In this document: positions 32,794-41,368 of the stretch, piece by piece
How the letters are laid out: each line of letters begins with the position of its first letter
Position numbering within the stretch: position 1 is the first letter of the stretch
Origin: Pantoea sp. GD03673
GTDB taxonomy: Bacteria; Pseudomonadota; Gammaproteobacteria; Enterobacterales; Enterobacteriaceae
Direction: 5' to 3'
Assembly: GCF_029844725.1 (NCBI RefSeq)
Contig: NZ_JAOCKJ010000017.1
Location: 1-44,506 of the forward strand
DNA: 44,506 nucleotides
The notes under the pieces: model-generated
Seen by the model: only the letters and a program-made list of their open reading frames with translations
Database searches by the model: none
What the model was told of the DNA's origin: nothing
Made by a program: the position numbers and the translations under genes

Positions 32794-35396
32794 AGTTGCA
32801 TCTCCCGCAGCATGTGGATGATGTCGCGCTTGTGCGCGTCGTTATTAGCCATCTCAAACAGGATGTCTTTGATGTCCGCGCCTTCCCGCAGACGCTTCTC
32901 GCGGTAGGTGAAGTCCTCGCCTTTGGAGGAAAACAGCCCGTCGCTCAGCGGATCGAGAATGAGGCGGTGGAAGCTGGAAAACTCACCCACGCTGAGCAGG
33001 AACGAGCTGTAGCGCGCCTTTTTCGCCGGCGGGAACTTACGGATCATCTCCCACTCCAGCTCGCTGAAGGCGTGCGGTTCCTCCTTCTGAAAGGTGGTGA
33101 ACGACTTGGCGTCCTGCATACAGGTGAACTTAAACGAGCTGTTGTCGTAGGCTGCAAGCGCTGCCGTGGACAGGTTTTTATCGCGTATCGCCTGCGTCAC
33201 CGTGCCGTAGGAGCCGTTGTGGCGGCGGGCGGTGCGGTATCCCTCTTCAATGAAGTCCTTAATCTTGGTGCTCGACCCGCCGAGCAGCTTCCAGCCCTCG
33301 TCGATGATGTTCATCTTCCGCATGCTTCGTGGCGTGGTGTACATCATGTTCTCGTTCCAGATCATGATGGTGAACAAAATGGCCGACAGCAGGTCCTGCT
33401 GTTTGCGCAGGTCGCCCAGCTCGGTGACCACGAACTGCAGATCAGGCTTCAGGGTCGGTTCGGACGAGTTGAAGAACTTACCGTAGATGCCTGTGGTGCT
33501 GTACTTACCGAGCAGCGTGGTAATTTCGTCAATGCGCCCGCCAATCAGTGAAGAGTGCTCGCGTGTAATCGCGCCCTGCTGTTTTTTGAGGTACTCAATG
33601 ACGTGATCAATACGCATGTCCTGCTGATACTGAGGCCACGACTCTGTGATGGCCTCCAGAATCAGCGACTCGTGCACCTCGTCCAGCAGGCCGTTGGGGC
33701 TGGCCAGAATGCACAGTTGATCACGAATACGCTCGGCCGCGAGTGTGATGTCCGTGACGTTCGCAAACGGGTTAAAACGCAGCGACTCGCCATTGATGTA
33801 GGTGCCGCCCAGGCTGCTGCAGGCTGCCTTGTAGGAGTCGCCGATGTCCTGCACCGCGACCGTGCCTCCCTTGTCCAGCACCGAGCGCGCAATCGAGTTT
33901 GCCAGCACCGACTTGCCTGCTCCCGAGGTGCCGGACATAAACCAGTTGAAGTTTGTGTTCGGCAGGCTTTCGTCAAACACGTCGATAAACGCGACCTGGT
34001 TGCGGTAGCTCGGAATAAGAATGCCCGAGGCGCACAGTTTATTGTCCCCAATGACCGGCATGAGATTCACCGCGTGAAACGACTCCGAACGCTGGATGCC
34101 GCCGGTCTTACGGCAGTCAGCGCGCAGCTTTTTGTTCACCATCGCAAACGGCACCGTGGCCAGCAGGTTACGCAGCTGCATGAAGTCGGCGCGCACGAAG
34201 CGCAGGCCCTGCGCCGCGAAGGCGTTGCGCGTTTTCTCGGTGTAGCGGGACGTCAGGTCGTCGTCGTCCGGGCAGAACAGCGTGATGCCGTAAAAGTAGC
34301 TCGTGAGGGACGTCTGGTTCGACAGCAGTCGCGCACGGGCGTCTTTCCACTCAGCGTGCTGACGCGTGGTGGACGGAATGTATTTGGCGTAACTGGTGTT
34401 CACGCGCGAGTCCAGCGCCAGGAATCGGCTGTTTGCCTCACCCTGGCTCTTCATCTGCTCTTCGGTGGTCAGCACCATCGTGCAGATAAACGGGCAGGGA
34501 ATGCCGTTGGTCGGCGACATCAGGTCCTGAAAAATATTGCCGTTCTGCCACAGGTAATGCTCCTGCGGATTGTTGTCGAGGTTCAGGTTCACCATACGCG
34601 CGGCGAACGGCTTACTGTCTCTGTCGCTGCCCTCGATACGGATATGCGAGGGTTTCACCCGCCAGGAGGTGGTGCGGTCCACGAACTGCGTGTTCAGATC
34701 GGCCGCCGGATCGTACTCGCTGTCGTAGCGCTCAAGACGCGCAGGGTCATGATTAAAGAACTCGCGCAGTACGCTGCTGAACTCCGTCACGCCGATTGCC
34801 TCAGACCAGATGTCGGCCGCATTAAGGGCGTTCAGCAGGTTACGGCGTACGTCGCGTACGCGCACCAGATCGGTTTCAGAGAGACTTTTAACCGGCATGC
34901 CCCAGACAAAGAACAACCGGTAGTCGCGCAGGGTCAGCGGATGGTCAAGCCCGTTGCTGTAGGTATAGCGCGCCCCGTTCAGGTAAAAGCGGGCGGTGAC
35001 GTCGTTACACTCGTCCGCCCGGTGTCCTTTCCAGGCAAAGTTTTTCAGGCCCTGCTCGACCTGCTCTTTCACCGCCCGGGAAGAGACCAGCATCACCTGG
35101 AGCGGAACGTCGCGGGGCGCCACGTCGCGCAGCAGGTACTCCAGGCTTTCTGCCAGCTTCTCGTTGGCGCCAATCAGCGGCTGCGACTCAATCACGAAGC
35201 CCACCGACTCCTTATTCACCCAGATCTGACTTTCGCTGTCATAGTCCTGGTAAGGCAGCAGGTCGCGGATATGGGGGTAGTCCATATCCTGCAGCTTCTG
35301 ACGCGTTTCATTCGTTGTGTCGCGCTCCCCCAGAATGCCCGCCACTGTGTCCACCACGTTCAGCGGGTCAAAGCGGAAGCCTTTCAGAAATTTCAT
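32790..35396 (-). CDS. traC: TraC, pilus assembly ATPase (VirB4 family)
   Basis: 868 residues (F 875). N-terminal FRFDPLNVVDTVAGILGERD; Walker A MSGTSGAGKSVLANS near residue 490; Walker B region MNIIDEGWKLL near 695. Peripheral cytoplasmic ATPase that powers pilin assembly. Complete, with no frameshift visible. Confidence 0.96.
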   Translation of the reverse strand: MKFLKGFRFDPLNVVDTVAGILGERDTTNETRQKLQDMDYPHIRDLLPYQDYDSESQIWVNKESVGFVIESQPLIGANEKLAESLEYLLRDVAPRDVPLQVMLVSSRAVKEQVEQGLKNFAWKGHRADECNDVTARFYLNGARYTYSNGLDHPLTLRDYRLFFVWGMPVKSLSETDLVRVRDVRRNLLNALNAADIWSEAIGVTEFSSVLREFFNHDPARLERYDSEYDPAADLNTQFVDRTTSWRVKPSHIRIEGSDRDSKPFAARMVNLNLDNNPQEHYLWQNGNIFQDLMSPTNGIPCPFICTMVLTTEEQMKSQGEANSRFLALDSRVNTSYAKYIPSTTRQHAEWKDARARLLSNQTSLTSYFYGITLFCPDDDDLTSRYTEKTRNAFAAQGLRFVRADFMQLRNLLATVPFAMVNKKLRADCRKTGGIQRSESFHAVNLMPVIGDNKLCASGILIPSYRNQVAFIDVFDESLPNTNFNWFMSGTSGAGKSVLANSIARSVLDKGGTVAVQDIGDSYKAACSSLGGTYINGESLRFNPFANVTDITLAAERIRDQLCILASPNGLLDEVHESLILEAITESWPQYQQDMRIDHVIEYLKKQQGAITREHSSLIGGRIDEITTLLGKYSTTGIYGKFFNSSEPTLKPDLQFVVTELGDLRKQQDLLSAILFTIMIWNENMMYTTPRSMRKMNIIDEGWKLLGGSSTKIKDFIEEGYRTARRHNGSYGTVTQAIRDKNLSTAALAAYDNSSFKFTCMQDAKSFTTFQKEEPHAFSELEWEMIRKFPPAKKARYSSFLLSVGEFSSFHRLILDPLSDGLFSSKGEDFTYREKRLREGADIKDILFEMANNDAHKRDIIHMLREMQL

Positions 35397-35403
35397 GCGG
35401 ACC

Positions 35404-35958
35404 TCACATCAGAATGCCGCTCCAGTCGCCATGACTGGAGACGCTGTAAATGACCTCGCCCATGTGGACGTTGCTGTCAGGGGAGACGTACGGTGCAATC
35501 CAGATGCGTGCTACACCGTCAGGACGGCGGAAGGCGGCTGCTGGCTCCGGGAAGCAGTGCGAGGCGCTGCAGTACGCGGTCTGTCGGGCATCGGTGCGCA
35601 GAACACCGTTTTCCCGCGTGAACGGGCGGACCCCGCCGGATGACGCAAGGCGTACCGGGATGCCATCGTTCAGGCCGCTGTGGCCCGCCTGCGCCTCCGT
35701 CTGCGGGTCCAGGCGGATGGTGCCGGTATCAATCAGGCGGTAGTCGTCCAGGCGAATGCCAGCGCCGGTAAAGCCGCCTGCGGTGGAAGCTGCTGACGGG
35801 GCGTTGCCGCTGCTGCCAGCAGACATGTCGTCGGCCTGCGACATCCAGACCCCGGAGTCCTTAGCAGGCTTGTCGAACTCAAAGTCGCTGTTCATGCCCG
35901 CACAGCCGCTCAGCATGACGCCCAGCGCGCTGATGATAAAAGAGTGTGCTTTAGTCAT
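35404..35958 (-). CDS. traV: TraV, outer-membrane lipoprotein (VirB7-like)
   Basis: 184 residues (F 171). Lipoprotein signal with lipobox LSGC, Cys19; cysteines later in TAYCSASHCFPEP; C-terminal RIWIAPYVSPDSNVHMGEVIYSV. Forms the outer-membrane core complex with TraK and TraB. Its start overlaps the end of the preceding 54-codon gene by 8 bases. Confidence 0.94.
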   Translation of the reverse strand: MTKAHSFIISALGVMLSGCAGMNSDFEFDKPAKDSGVWMSQADDMSAGSSGNAPSAASTAGGFTGAGIRLDDYRLIDTGTIRLDPQTEAQAGHSGLNDGIPVRLASSGGVRPFTRENGVLRTDARQTAYCSASHCFPEPAAAFRRPDGVARIWIAPYVSPDSNVHMGEVIYSVSSHGDWSGILM

Positions 35959-36115
35959 GGCGCTCTCCGTCTGTGTGTTGGTTGAGAAGGTCTTTAATAA
36001 GGGACATGGCCAGCACGGTTTTCCCCGCTCCGGTTTCGCCCGCCATCAGGAAGTGACCAGCAGAAGACTGATCATCAGCAGGATGTGTATTGCATACATA
36101 TATCGGGTTATTCAT
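35951..36115 (-). CDS. 54-residue P-loop microprotein between traB and traV
   Basis: 54 residues from ATG 36115 with GGAGA upstream. Over half of the protein is a Walker A unit: GHFLMAGETGAGKTVLAMSLIKDLL, preceded by NNPIYVCNTHPADD. There is no Walker B or any room for a full ATPase core. It overlaps the preceding gene by 8 bases and traV by 8 bases, so its position and frame are held by translational coupling. That argues for a real gene. F has small genes of unknown role here (traP, trbD, trbG), and it may be equivalent to one of these; I cannot confirm which. Confidence 0.75.
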   Translation of the reverse strand: MNNPIYVCNTHPADDQSSAGHFLMAGETGAGKTVLAMSLIKDLLNQHTDGERHD

Positions 36116-36464
36116 GGTGTTCTCCGCGCGCGCTACCGGATGACAGCGCGTCGATTTCGGTAAAGTCGATATATAGGTCGCCGTGTTTGCCGCTGGTCCC
36201 GAGCCGGGACAGCATGTCCAGAGCGAAGGTGTCGCCGGGTGCCACCTCCAGCAGGCGGCGCAGCGTTTCCCCGAAAAGCGCGACGTAGCCGTCGTCAGGA
36301 ATGAGTCCGGGTTTGCAGTAGAGCTTCTTGACGCGGTAACCCAGTGCCTGCAGACCCGGAATGCGTGCATCGGCCTCACGCCCGAAGCAGCTCACCGTTC
36401 TTTCGGTAAACACCATCCAGCCGCAGTGCTCTGCGTGACGAAGCCGGATTTTTGTGTCTGTCAT
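36108..36464 (-). CDS. 118-residue unknown protein between traB and traV
   Basis: The start overlaps the traB stop (ATGA) and the end overlaps the P-loop gene. Soluble, no signal peptide. Sequence: EHCGWMVFTERTVSCFGREADARIPGLQ, GYRVKKLYCKPGLIPDDGYVALFGETLRRLLEVAPGDTF, acidic end. I do not recognise the family. It may be a counterpart of F traP/trbD by position only. Tight overlaps on both sides support expression as part of the pilus operon. Confidence 0.75.
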   Translation of the reverse strand: MTDTKIRLRHAEHCGWMVFTERTVSCFGREADARIPGLQALGYRVKKLYCKPGLIPDDGYVALFGETLRRLLEVAPGDTFALDMLSRLGTSGKHGDLYIDFTEIDALSSGSARGEHHE

Positions 36465-37813
36465 TGCGCAACACCCTGTGGAGTCATATTTTTCGGCTGG
36501 CTGCCTGAAGGGGTAACGAAGTCATTCATATTGAGACGCGTCGCGTCGCCGAGTTTGCCGACAAGGTCCGGCGGAAGACCGCTGTTGCCCTGCTCACGCG
36601 TCTGCGTGTCCTGCTGCTGTGCGCCTGAGCGCTGCTGCTCTTTTGCCAGCTTCGCAGCCTCTTCATCCTCAATAAATTTCGCGCGGAACCCCTCAATAAA
36701 GACCACCTCCACGCGGTTCGCCGCGCCTATCGGGATAATCGGGTGATACTGCTCGGCGCGCTCGATGTAGTAGTCGGCCAGCTTGTCCGCCGCCTTACCC
36801 ACGCCGCCGCCGATGGCACCGCGCGCCACGTCTCCTCCGCTTACCGTGCTGGTTGCGCCAATGCCAGTCACTGTCTGACCAACCTGCGAGGCGCTCTGCC
36901 CCAGCCCACCCAGCGCGCCGGCGGTAAACGCCAGCCCGAGGATTTTACCGTTGCGCATTACCGGCACTCCCTTGATGCCGTTCTTCCCGTAGAAAGCGAC
37001 GTGACCCTTCACCGCCTGATCGATATGTTTACCGTCAATGATGCAGGAGAGACGCTGCAGCTGAACGATGGCCCGCTCGCTGGAGATGTCGCCGTAGGCA
37101 GCGGCCGTCACGAAGCAGTTATCGAACCGGTCGAACTTGTTGTTGCCCGGCAGGTGCGCTTTTCCCTTGAGCTTAAACTGCATCGGCACCAGGTTATTCT
37201 CCCCGCGCACCGAGGCGTTGGCATCGGCGCCTTCAATAACGATGGCGTCGGAGAACGTACCGGTCGGCACCCAGAAGGAGGTGTCTTTCGCTTTGGGCTC
37301 AAACGGCGAGTAATCAAACGTCTGGTTATCGATCTGGCCCCTCTGCACGGGCGCAGGCGCAAAGGTATATTCTGTGCGAGGCGGTGTATAAGCTGCGCTC
37401 TGCTGACCGCCCGGAGCGGTCTTAGACTGGTTCTGCTGATTTTTCAGCTGTTCCATCAGGTCGCTGACATTCTGTTGCAGGGACTTGTTGTTGTTCATCA
37501 CGTCCGACATCTGGTCTTTCAGCGACCTGAAGTCTTTCTGCATTAAGGAGAGCTGCTCCCGCGCTTCCTTCTCGCGGTTCTGTGCGCTCACCAGCAGCGA
37601 GCCCTGCCCCGAACCGTCAAACGTATTCACTACGCCGCCGCCGGTCAGGTCCGGCTCGGCGGCAGCTTTATCGGGCTTACCCGCTTTGTTCACCGCATGA
37701 CCGGACACGCCTCGGTTGGCAAGGTACAGGCCGCCGATGATTACGGCAGCGGCGGCCAGAATGATGGCAAACAGCCGGCGCTGCTTGCTGCGGACCAGGC
37801 TGTTAAGGTTCAT
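36461..37813 (-). CDS. traB: TraB, core-complex scaffold (VirB10 family)
   Basis: 450 residues (F 475). Inner-membrane segment at ~13-32; coiled coil ~80-130 (REKEAREQLSLMQKDFRSLKDQMSDV); periplasmic VirB10-like beta domain from ~170 (WVPTGTFSDAIVIEGADANAS, FDRFDNCFVTAAAYGDISSERA, GKHIDQAVKGHVAFYGKNGIKG). Spans both membranes with TraK and TraV. Start overlaps the traK end by 11 bases. Confidence 0.95.
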   Translation of the reverse strand: MNLNSLVRSKQRRLFAIILAAAAVIIGGLYLANRGVSGHAVNKAGKPDKAAAEPDLTGGGVVNTFDGSGQGSLLVSAQNREKEAREQLSLMQKDFRSLKDQMSDVMNNNKSLQQNVSDLMEQLKNQQNQSKTAPGGQQSAAYTPPRTEYTFAPAPVQRGQIDNQTFDYSPFEPKAKDTSFWVPTGTFSDAIVIEGADANASVRGENNLVPMQFKLKGKAHLPGNNKFDRFDNCFVTAAAYGDISSERAIVQLQRLSCIIDGKHIDQAVKGHVAFYGKNGIKGVPVMRNGKILGLAFTAGALGGLGQSASQVGQTVTGIGATSTVSGGDVARGAIGGGVGKAADKLADYYIERAEQYHPIIPIGAANRVEVVFIEGFRAKFIEDEEAAKLAKEQQRSGAQQQDTQTREQGNSGLPPDLVGKLGDATRLNMNDFVTPSGSQPKNMTPQGVAQ

Positions 37814-38528
37814 CCGGGCCTCCTCGGGTGCGGAACACAGTGATCACCGACACCTTTGCACCCGGCTCCAGCACGTCCAGCTGTGGATGAAAAGCGACGG
37901 CCATTACGCCCGGACTCCAGAAGTAGCGCTCACTCAGGCGGATGCGCTGCGAAGAGAGGCTGGTTAAGTCGGTGCGCACGATGCGGACCCGGTCGCCCTG
38001 CCACGCGGTCACCGGACGCAGGGCAAAGGCGCTTTTCACCGATTCGCTTACCGGTACGTCGGTATTTTTGCTGAACACGTAGCCAGCAGGCTTGCGGTTG
38101 GTGATAAAGCGCCCGACAAGGCCGCTGATGAGCGCGCTGTAGGTGTCCTGCTTCTGCTCGTACTCCCGTGCCTCCTCAGTACCCTGTACCTCGCGGTTAT
38201 CCACCGTCAGGCTCAGCCCCGCTCTTTTGCCAGGCGTGGCCTGCACAGAGAAGGCAAAGCCTGACTCTGTCTGAACGAACATGGTGAACGGCTTATCGGT
38301 TACGGTAGAAAATACGATTGCGCCTTCCGGCGTGGGTGATTTGGCGCTCAGCACCCCCTGCGCCGCCTGTACGCTCAGAATACGGTCGTCATTTACGCGC
38401 AGGTAGTTTGGGTTAGTGTTGCTCACTGCCGCGTTTACGCGGGCGCCAGGGTTAAGCGTCAGCTGTTCGGCGCGGGCACCGAAGGCGGTAAGCAACGCCA
38501 CGGCGCTGATTAACAGGGATTTACGCAT
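37803..38528 (-). CDS. traK: TraK, outer-membrane core protein (VirB9-like secretin)
   Basis: 241 residues (F 242). Signal peptide ending FGARAEQ; NTNPNYLRVNDDRILSVQAAQG; FTMFVQTESGFAFSVQATP; C-terminal LSERYFWSPGVMAVAF. Periplasmic/outer membrane, binds TraV and TraB. Start overlaps the traE end by 8 bases. Confidence 0.95.
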   Translation of the reverse strand: MRKSLLISAVALLTAFGARAEQLTLNPGARVNAAVSNTNPNYLRVNDDRILSVQAAQGVLSAKSPTPEGAIVFSTVTDKPFTMFVQTESGFAFSVQATPGKRAGLSLTVDNREVQGTEEAREYEQKQDTYSALISGLVGRFITNRKPAGYVFSKNTDVPVSESVKSAFALRPVTAWQGDRVRIVRTDLTSLSSQRIRLSERYFWSPGVMAVAFHPQLDVLEPGAKVSVITVFRTRGGPDEP

Positions 38529-39093
38529 CAGGAACCTCCAGGAAAGCGCTCCAGCAGAGACGGTTGTTTCGGGTATCGGTGCGCAGGCGGTAGTGCTTTT
38601 TCACCGGGTCCGCATCATGCAGTCCATAACTCAGTTGCAGATCGCCGATGACGTCCACGATGCCCTTATCTGGCCAGACGCTGACATCCTTCGGATAGAA
38701 CACCGAGCCGCCGCTGTTTCCCTTCACACGTGAGGCTTCGTCTGCCAGCACGCCTTTCAGGGACTTCTCTGCGCCGTCACAGGCACCGGCCAGCAGCATT
38801 TCGTGGCTGGCGTCCGCGTTGCTGTCGGAAATGTTGAGGCGCAGGTTCAACCACGCCAGCGCCATCAGGCGAAGGTAGCGGGCGTCGCCGCGCTCGCCGG
38901 TAAAGCTGAACGGCGTGTCCGCGCCGTAGGGAATAACAATGGTCTGTCGGTTGTTAACGAGCTGATTCATGAGCGCCCGGTTATCGCCGTAAATGCGCCA
39001 GCAGAGCGCCAGCGCGAGGATCGTGATAACGAGCAGCACCAGAATAGCCACGGCCATATTGCGGTTTCCCGCCGAACGCAGCTTTAATTCCAT
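38521..39093 (-). CDS. traE: TraE, inner-membrane pilus protein (VirB5/8-like)
   Basis: 190 residues (F 188). One N-terminal membrane segment (~13-33), then a periplasmic domain: RQTIVIPYGADTPFSF, RYLRLMALAWLNLRLNISDSNAD, GSVFYPKDVSVWPDKGIVDVIGDLQL. Length and motifs match F. Confidence 0.95.
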   Translation of the reverse strand: MELKLRSAGNRNMAVAILVLLVITILALALCWRIYGDNRALMNQLVNNRQTIVIPYGADTPFSFTGERGDARYLRLMALAWLNLRLNISDSNADASHEMLLAGACDGAEKSLKGVLADEASRVKGNSGGSVFYPKDVSVWPDKGIVDVIGDLQLSYGLHDADPVKKHYRLRTDTRNNRLCWSAFLEVPDA

Positions 39094-39112
39094 GTTGTCT
39101 CCGGAGGGGGGG

Positions 39113-39409
39113 TCAGGCGACCCAGTGCCGTTTGTAGCTGTCAGGCAGGATGCTGATAAAGAAGCGCATCACTGATGTAGGCAGGCACCAGTACGCCAGG
39201 TTGAGAAGATACTGAGAACCGCGGCCTTTCTTGAGATGACGAATTCCAACCACGGCGGCTAATAGCGTGGGGCCGAAAATCCACATGTTGAGGAAGATTG
39301 CGAGCAGTGCCAGTGGCACGTACAGGCAGAACTCATCAGGTGGCAGCCCCACGAACCGCTTTTGCTCGGAAAACGTAGCCGCAAAGGTATACCGGTCACG
39401 TTTATCCAT
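39113..39409 (-). CDS. traL: TraL, inner-membrane pilus assembly protein
   Basis: 98 residues (F 91). RYTFAATFSEQKRFVGLPPDEFCLYVPLALLAIFL with hydrophobic stretches at ~28-65, and RGSQYLLNLAYWCLPTSV near the C-terminus. VirB3-like, small, membrane-associated. Starts 9 bases after traA. Confidence 0.92.
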   Translation of the reverse strand: MDKRDRYTFAATFSEQKRFVGLPPDEFCLYVPLALLAIFLNMWIFGPTLLAAVVGIRHLKKGRGSQYLLNLAYWCLPTSVMRFFISILPDSYKRHWVA

Positions 39410-39418
39410 TAGCGCGAA

Positions 39419-39748
39419 TTAAGAGGGGATGATGCCGAAGGCGACGTTGATAAACACCATGACTGCGGCGATACCGCCAAACATGGCCAGGTTCTTGGTT
39501 TTCACATAGGTAAACACGGCAGCGATGATTTCGAGGATATACAGAATCCAAACTACTGTACTTCCAGACCCGAACGTATCGTTAATGGTAGTTTTCCCGT
39601 TTGCGAAAAGGTCTTCCGCGTGGGCTGGCATCGCAGCAGCAGCCAGGATCGCCATTCCAGTGAATAGAGCAGATTTGTTTGCTTTGCTCCACGCTACCGC
39701 CCCTGCCTTGCGGCAGTAATTTACACACGAAGAGAGAGTGCCCTTCAT
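39419..39748 (-). CDS. traA: TraA propilin
   Basis: 109 residues: a long 44-residue leader ending MPAHA, then a predicted 65-residue mature pilin (EDLFANGKTTINDTFGSGST...). The mature chain has two hydrophobic helices (VVWILYILEIIAAVFTYV and LAMFGGIAAVMVFINVAFGI) joined by a basic KTKN loop, just as in F pilin. Unlike F (AGSSG) the mature N-terminus is acidic (ED). No traQ (pilin chaperone) or traX (pilin acetylase) was found, which fits a pilin with a different N-terminus. First gene of the tra operon; GAGGA upstream. Confidence 0.93.
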   Translation of the reverse strand: MKGTLSSCVNYCRKAGAVAWSKANKSALFTGMAILAAAAMPAHAEDLFANGKTTINDTFGSGSTVVWILYILEIIAAVFTYVKTKNLAMFGGIAAVMVFINVAFGIIPS

Positions 39749-40031
39749 AGGAATTTTCCTCAGTTAGGGTTATAATGGTCAGTTGGTTGAACTACCTTTT
39801 GTCACTATCTGTATTGCCTTAAGTCAGATTCCTTTTTTGCCAGTTACGCCTCCTTTAAACATTATTGGTATTGCAACAGATGCTTACGTTTCCCTGGTTG
39901 ACTGACGTTTTTTTACGCTCCTGGATCACACACTTCAATTTAAGTTATTGATCTTACTGATCAATTTCACTTATCGTCATAGTCAGCAATTTTACTTAAG
40001 TCCATAACTGGTTGAACGGAAATGAAAAATC
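39749..40031. promoter_or_regulatory. Divergent control region between traA and the five-HTH regulator
   Basis: 283 bases without a gene. On the minus strand TATAAC (39769-39774) is a fair -10 for the tra operon, just upstream of the traA ribosome site, but no good -35 is present, suggesting activator dependence. TGGTTGAAC occurs at 39784-39792 (at that missing -35) and 40009-40017 (just before the regulator start), with a related TGGTTGACT at 39895-39903, all in the same direction. A perfect dyad ATTGATC-N5-GATCAAT lies at 39947-39965. These are candidate operators. Confidence 0.55.
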
Positions 40032-41360
40032 ATGGCTGACGCTGCCGACTTGATTGTTCGAATCGCCGAACCGGCGGGTTTTGCGGCGAAGGTTTTTAGG
40101 AAAAACGATGAGGCAGCCTTATGTAAGCTGCTTGAAGAAGCGATTTTTCGTTACAAACGCGACCCGGGCTGGTTTGAGGTCACGACGGCAGAAGGCCGTT
40201 TTTATGCCTGCCAGCTGGTGACTATTCCCCTGCTCGCCTTTATTTCAAAACGCGTTCCCGGCAGTCAGCTACGGGCCGCAGCAGAAAAAACACTCGCGTA
40301 TATCAGAGAGCATTATGACGTATGCGATCCAGACACCTGGATAATGATAAATGCCGATTTCCTCACTCCCCTTCCCCGCCCCGGCGTCAACCTCTGGCAG
40401 GCTAGAAAATTAAAGAACAGTCTGGATAAAGCGATATTTATCGAGTCGGGAACGGACATTAAGACGGAGAATAAAAGCACTCCGTCAGTTTTTAAAAAAT
40501 GTGATGAACAGACCGCAGGAAATACAGTTTCTACTGCAGGAAAAAGAAAAAACAGTCCCGATGAAGAAAAAGTAATGGAGCGTGTCATGCTGGGCTGGCG
40601 CGTAAAGGATATATGCGAAGAACAACACTGCTCTGAAGCCTACGTCTACAAGCTTATAAAGAAGCTGAAGGGAAAATCAGCAATGGATTATCGCTGGAAG
40701 CAGTGGGAATTGATTGCAGCAATGTATCATGCTGAGCCGAAAATGACGGTTGAGCAAATTGAAAAGGCATGCGGCGTATCGCGAGCAGTGATTTACCATG
40801 CAGTAAGAAAAATAGCCGAACGTGACGGAAAAGAATTAACGCCCAGGGAAAGAGAGAGAAAGCTTTCACAGGAAGACGTTGAATTAATAAAGCAGAAACT
40901 AGCAGATGGAATCCTGAGAAAAGATATTTGCATCGATTATGGCATTACCCTTGATACGCTCATTAAATACATTGGTATACGTGAAGACCACAAGGTTATA
41001 TCCGACGAACTTAAAGATTATGCTGTCCGCCTGCGCGTGCAGGGTAAAACACTGCAGCAGACAGCCGATATCATCGGGGTGACGGTGGGGACAGTAAAAA
41101 AGGCATGGAGCAAAGTGAAAAACTCCCCTCAAATTAAGGAAAATCGCGTCAAGTATGATAACCGCAATGTACTGTCTAAGCGCGACCGCGATCAGGCCGT
41201 AAATGCAGTCCTGCGGGATGGACATACCCGAAAGCAGATTTATACGCAGTACGGAATTAATGCTCTTACGTTACGCCGTTATATCAGGGATGCACTAAAA
41301 AAAGAGACGCAATTATTAAGGACGACCGAGGCGGATACTGATAAGGATGATGATAACTGA
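40032..41360 (+). CDS. Regulator with five tandem helix-turn-helix units (traJ/traY position)
   Basis: 442 residues. Residues 1-~140 form an unrecognised mixed domain (FRKNDEAALCKLLEEAIFRY, GWFEVTTAEGRFYACQL, WIMINADFLTPLPRPG), and 141-177 is a polar linker. Five homeodomain-like HTH units follow at ~178-213, 225-261, 281-315, 325-362 and 384-421. They share a pattern such as ..G.T...I....GI...T...I (QGKTLQQTADIIGVTVGTVKKA, DGHTRKQIYTQYGINALTLRRY). The C-terminus is acidic. The gene is divergent from traA and convergent with traM, unlike F where traJ and traY read with the operon. Inferred role: DNA-binding control of transfer genes or oriT. It resembles no TraJ, TraY or FinO. Confidence 0.85.
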   Translation: MADAADLIVRIAEPAGFAAKVFRKNDEAALCKLLEEAIFRYKRDPGWFEVTTAEGRFYACQLVTIPLLAFISKRVPGSQLRAAAEKTLAYIREHYDVCDPDTWIMINADFLTPLPRPGVNLWQARKLKNSLDKAIFIESGTDIKTENKSTPSVFKKCDEQTAGNTVSTAGKRKNSPDEEKVMERVMLGWRVKDICEEQHCSEAYVYKLIKKLKGKSAMDYRWKQWELIAAMYHAEPKMTVEQIEKACGVSRAVIYHAVRKIAERDGKELTPRERERKLSQEDVELIKQKLADGILRKDICIDYGITLDTLIKYIGIREDHKVISDELKDYAVRLRVQGKTLQQTADIIGVTVGTVKKAWSKVKNSPQIKENRVKYDNRNVLSKRDRDQAVNAVLRDGHTRKQIYTQYGINALTLRRYIRDALKKETQLLRTTEADTDKDDDN

Positions 41361-41368
41361 GAGGGAAA

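Noticed and set aside
33555..35453. 632-codon plus-strand open frame antisense to traC
   Set aside because: Complete overlap with a well-supported gene, Val/Arg/His-rich shadow composition and no ribosome site.
39839..39870. A possible short traY-like gene after AAAGGAGG on the minus strand
   Set aside because: The ribosome-like sequence is followed by no start codon leading to more than a dozen codons, so at most it is a remnant.
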